This document shows, one piece after another, positions 41,536 to 43,793 of a DNA stretch of 43,793 nt. The translations under genes were made by a program, and so were the position numbers. The stretch lies in NCBI GenBank assembly GCA_017625095.1, contig JAGALQ010000006.1, positions 1 to 43,793 of the forward strand, read 5' to 3'. The stretch is from Clostridia bacterium (GTDB lineage Bacteria; Bacillota; Clostridia; Oscillospirales; Acutalibacteraceae). Position 1 is the first letter of the stretch. Each line of letters opens with the position of its first letter. The notes under the pieces are model-generated. The model did not search any database, was not told where the DNA came from, and saw nothing but the letters and a program-made list of their open reading frames with translations.

Positions 41536-42878
41536 GTGAGTTTCTGAAGTTTATAGAAAAAGCAGGCAAAGTGGTGCCGAGTGAGCGTCAGCTCAGACAT
41601 ATGAAGGAAACACCCTTCTATGCCTTCATCCACTTCAGCCCCAACACCTATACAGGTCTTGAATGGGGTACGGGTGAAGAAGACCCTGCAATTTTCAACC
41701 CCACAGAACTTGATTGTGACAGCTGGGTTGAGGCGATCAAATCAGCAGGTATGAAAGGTGCAGTTATCACCGCCAAGCATCACGACGGATTTTGCCTCTG
41801 GCAGACGGAAACAACCGAGCACAGCATAAAAAACAGCCCCTACAAAAACGGCAAGGGTGACGTTGTGCGTGAGCTTGCCGAAGCTTGCCGCAAAGGCGGA
41901 ATAGAGTTCGGCTTTTATCTCTCTCCGTGGGACAGAAACAGCAAGTACTACGGTACGGACAAATACAACGATTTTTACCGTGCACAGCTTACCGAGCTGC
42001 TTACAAACTACGGTGAGGTTTTTCACGTGTGGTTTGACGGTGCCTGTGGTGAAGGTCCTGACGGCAAAAAGCAGGTTTACGATTTTGAATCGTACTTTGA
42101 GCTTGTGCGCAGATATCAGCCGAATGCGACTATGTTCAAGGATGACGGTCCCGATATCCGTTGGTGCGGTAATGAGTCGGGCAGCTCCCGTGCTGCAGAA
42201 TGGGCGGTTGTGCCTTATGAGCTTTGCGGATTCTGCGAAAAGCAGACCGAGGGCGCACTTCTTGAAGGTGAACTGAAAAACGCTTACAACAGCGATAAGG
42301 ATATCGGTTCGCTCGATAACATTATGTATTCAGGCGGTCTTGTTTTCTGTCCGTCGGAGATTGATATGTCAATCCGTCCGGGTTGGTTTTATCATCCGGA
42401 AGAAGAACCGCATTCTCTTGAAAGGCTTTTTAAAACATATATCAATTCGGTCGGCGGCAATACGTCGTTCAATCTTAACATTCCGCCTATGCCCAATGGC
42501 AGGTTTGATCCGCGCGATACAGCAAGACTCAAAGAGCTTGGCGATAAAATCCGTTCAAGCTTCGGCGATAATCTCTGCAACGGCGCAAAAATAACCCGTA
42601 CGTCTCTCAGCTCAACTCAGTGTGAATACCTTGTTGAGCTTGATGGTGAAAAAGAAATCCGTTTCTTTGAGCTTGAAGAGGATATTGCAAAGGGTCAGCG
42701 TGTTGCGTCTTTCCGAATTATGAGCCGAAAGAACGGTCGTTGGGAGAGAGTTTACTCGAATTATTCCACAATCGGTTTTAAGCGAATTATTGAAGAACAC
42801 GTTTGCTGTGACGCTTTTAAGATTATTGTTGAAGCATCAAGAGGCGAGGCGCTGATCAGTAAAATCGCCGCATATTAA
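41532..42878 (+). CDS. Alpha-L-fucosidase, GH29
   Basis: 448 residues. GH29 retaining fucosidase fold: MKETPFYAFIHFSPNTYTGLEWG (24-46), AVITAKHHDGFCLW with H83-H84 (77-90), GFYLSPWDRN (127-136) and nucleophile Asp169 in HVWFDGACGEG. The acid/base residue cannot be placed with certainty. There is no signal peptide and no carbohydrate-binding module, so the enzyme acts in the cytoplasm on imported fucosylated oligosaccharides. The short N-terminal form resembles subfamily B (1,3/1,4-specific), inference. No fucose permease, isomerase or kinase is nearby. Start by ATGA overlap with the membrane protein gene. Confidence 0.9.
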   Translation: MSEFLKFIEKAGKVVPSERQLRHMKETPFYAFIHFSPNTYTGLEWGTGEEDPAIFNPTELDCDSWVEAIKSAGMKGAVITAKHHDGFCLWQTETTEHSIKNSPYKNGKGDVVRELAEACRKGGIEFGFYLSPWDRNSKYYGTDKYNDFYRAQLTELLTNYGEVFHVWFDGACGEGPDGKKQVYDFESYFELVRRYQPNATMFKDDGPDIRWCGNESGSSRAAEWAVVPYELCGFCEKQTEGALLEGELKNAYNSDKDIGSLDNIMYSGGLVFCPSEIDMSIRPGWFYHPEEEPHSLERLFKTYINSVGGNTSFNLNIPPMPNGRFDPRDTARLKELGDKIRSSFGDNLCNGAKITRTSLSSTQCEYLVELDGEKEIRFFELEEDIAKGQRVASFRIMSRKNGRWERVYSNYSTIGFKRIIEEHVCCDAFKIIVEASRGEALISKIAAY

Positions 42879-42888
42879 GGAGTTAGCT

Positions 42889-43203
42889 ATGATACCTGAA
42901 CTTACGTTTGAATATCTTCTCGGTGCCGTTCCGATATGGGGCAAGCCGAACACTTATTTCGGCTCCGTTGCTCTCAAAGAAAACAGCGGTGTCTTTGACG
43001 ATCAGTTCCGCTACAGGCTTACTGTTATCGTACCCGAAGAAGGGGATAAGGAGGTTTCAGCTCTTTATTATATCGGCTGGCAGTCTTATGATAACGCTGA
43101 CAAAGAGCAGATGACAGAGAAAAGATTTTCTGCCGATGATGACGGTGCAGCAGCTGCCTGTGCCTGGCTTCGCGAAGAGTTGGCAAAATATACAATAGAA
43201 TAA
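42889..43203 (+). CDS. Small protein of unknown function
   Basis: 104 residues, acidic, soluble; no motif recognised. It begins MIPELTFEYLLGAVPIWGKPNTYFGS and alternates short predicted strands with a C-terminal helix (AAAACAWLREELAKY). AAGGAG lies at 42878-42883 with good spacing, 10 bases after the GH29 stop, so it is the last gene of that operon. The strand-rich layout with FRYRLTVIVPEEGD could be a small beta domain, but I assign no function. Confidence 0.75.
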   Translation: MIPELTFEYLLGAVPIWGKPNTYFGSVALKENSGVFDDQFRYRLTVIVPEEGDKEVSALYYIGWQSYDNADKEQMTEKRFSADDDGAAAACAWLREELAKYTIE

Positions 43204-43236
43204 TCCTATAATAATTAAAAAAATACAAAAAAACAC

Positions 43237-43265
43237 TTGCTTTTTGGTTTGTAATCTGTTAATAT
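43237..43265 (+). promoter_or_regulatory. Promoter of rpmB
   Basis: TTGCTT at 43237-43242, 17-base spacer, TAATAT at 43260-43265 in an A+T-rich gap. Confidence 0.6.
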
Positions 43266-43312
43266 AACTTATGTTCGTTTGGTTAAAGACTTTACTTAAG
43301 GAGGTGCCGCAA

Positions 43313-43501
43313 ATGGCAAAATGTGAATTCTGCGGTAAGGACGTTGCATTTGGTATCAAGGTATCGCACTCACACAGACGTTCAAACAGAACTTGGAAGC
43401 CCAACATCAAGCGCGTTAAGGCTGTTGTAAACGGTTCACCCAAAAGGGTATACGCTTGCACTCGTTGCCTTCGTTCCGGTAAGGTTACACGTGCTGTCTG
43501 A
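43313..43501 (+). CDS. rpmB: Ribosomal protein bL28
   Basis: 62 residues: MAKCEFCGKDVAFGIKVSHSHRRSNRTWKPN is the family signature. Four cysteines (C4, C7 in CEFC and the pair in YACTRC) mark the zinc-binding C+ form, so a zinc-independent paralogue may exist elsewhere under Zur (inference). AAGGAGGTG lies just upstream of the ATG at 43313; the 14 earlier in-frame codons to 43271 are leader. Single-gene unit with a terminator. Confidence 0.96.
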   Translation: MAKCEFCGKDVAFGIKVSHSHRRSNRTWKPNIKRVKAVVNGSPKRVYACTRCLRSGKVTRAV

Positions 43502-43519
43502 TGTAAAACCAGTTGATTT

Positions 43520-43551
43520 AGAGACTGTCATTTGTGACAGTCTCTTTTTCA
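43520..43551 (+). terminator. Terminator after rpmB
   Basis: AGAGACTGTCA (43520-43530) and TGACAGTCTCT (43535-43545) form a perfect 11-bp stem with loop TTTG, followed by TTTTTC. Confidence 0.93.
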
Positions 43552-43793
43552 TTGTCTCTTTAGCAAAGACAAAACCCCCGGTTCTACCGGGGGAGAAAAA
43601 AGTGCGAAGCTAAAACAAAATGCGCGAGCTCGAAGCCAGCGAAAAAGGAAGCCGGTGAATTGTCAAGTAAGTGCAACACCATATCCGAAGAAAATTTCGG
43701 CAGGTGAATGCCAACCAAGACATTTTCTTGGTCTGTTGTTAATGAGATTGACAACGAAATCGACATCATCTTGAGAAATCAAGCGAAAATCAA
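43552..43793 (+). mobile_element. Possible end of an insertion element, cut by the window edge
   Basis: Beyond the rpmB terminator a perfect 8-bp GC stem occurs: CCCCCGGT (43575-43582), loop TCT, ACCGGGGG (43586-43593), with no T-run, so it is not a terminator. Compact CCCCCGG-type hairpins near an end are typical of IS200/IS605 elements. No known protein follows; an ATG at 43708 opens a frame (MPTKTFSWSVVNEIDNEID...) still open at the window end. A second frame reads through the hairpin to about 43770. The assignment rests on the hairpin and the lack of a housekeeping gene, so it is tentative. Confidence 0.35.

Noticed and set aside
1-43793. CRISPR arrays, rRNA genes, riboswitches, prophage
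   Set aside because: No regularly spaced direct repeats, rRNA-like stretches, recognisable aptamer cores or phage genes were seen on either strand.

Overview
The window is one continuous piece of chromosome from a spore-forming, anaerobic Firmicute, most likely a gut-type clostridium near the Ruminococcaceae/Oscillospirales (inference). The grounds are a complete spoIIAA-spoIIAB-sigF operon, an anaerobe-style rubrerythrin/flavodiiron pair, a Firmicutes-type LexA box, frequent TTG and GTG starts with strong AGGAGG-like ribosome binding sites, and an IS200-like REP-associated transposase. I see no rRNA, CRISPR array, prophage or plasmid replication gene.

Layout. 1-480: tRNA-Lys(UUU) with a consensus promoter, followed by nested and interleaved inverted repeats. 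503-2691: a four-helix-bundle gene and an unrecognised LYHGS-type gene, both A+T-rich, run straight into folC. 2775-4184: the sigma-F operon. 4219-6389 (minus): two family-4-like glycosyltransferases. 6481-9220: SOS-controlled dinB and an MFS transporter. 9280-11679 (minus): rfbA-rfbC-rfbD for dTDP-rhamnose, without rfbB. 11893-12066: a small cysteine-containing protein.

12220-20506 is the accessory centrepiece. It holds a large polytopic membrane protein, rfbF-rfbG-rfbH, an SDR reductase, a polyprenyl-phosphate-type GT2, a Nudix hydrolase and a REP-type transposase gene. RfbH carries the His-for-Lys replacement and the Cys-x-Cys-x7-Cys cluster of true 3-dehydrases, so the locus should make a CDP-3,6-dideoxyhexose. 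The GT2 and the polytopic protein suggest the sugar is loaded on a lipid carrier and transferred outside the membrane. With the two glycosyltransferases and the rhamnose genes, roughly 4.2-19.5 kb reads as a cell-surface glycan island.

20566-25629: rubrerythrin diverges from a flavodiiron protein, followed by a PHP-domain protein, a secreted staphylococcal-type lipase and a RodA/FtsW protein. 25756-36873 is mostly housekeeping: tsaE-tsaB-rpiB-rplI-dnaB-tilS-ftsH, then a divergent type IIA topoisomerase pair. 37166-43501: secG; a Gfo/Idh/MocA oxidoreductase with a DMT transporter; a HAD phosphatase, membrane protein, cytoplasmic GH29 fucosidase and small protein operon; and rpmB. The last 240 bases carry a strong GC hairpin and an open reading frame running off the edge, possibly the end of an insertion element.

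All functions are read from sequence motifs and remembered family features; no database search was run.
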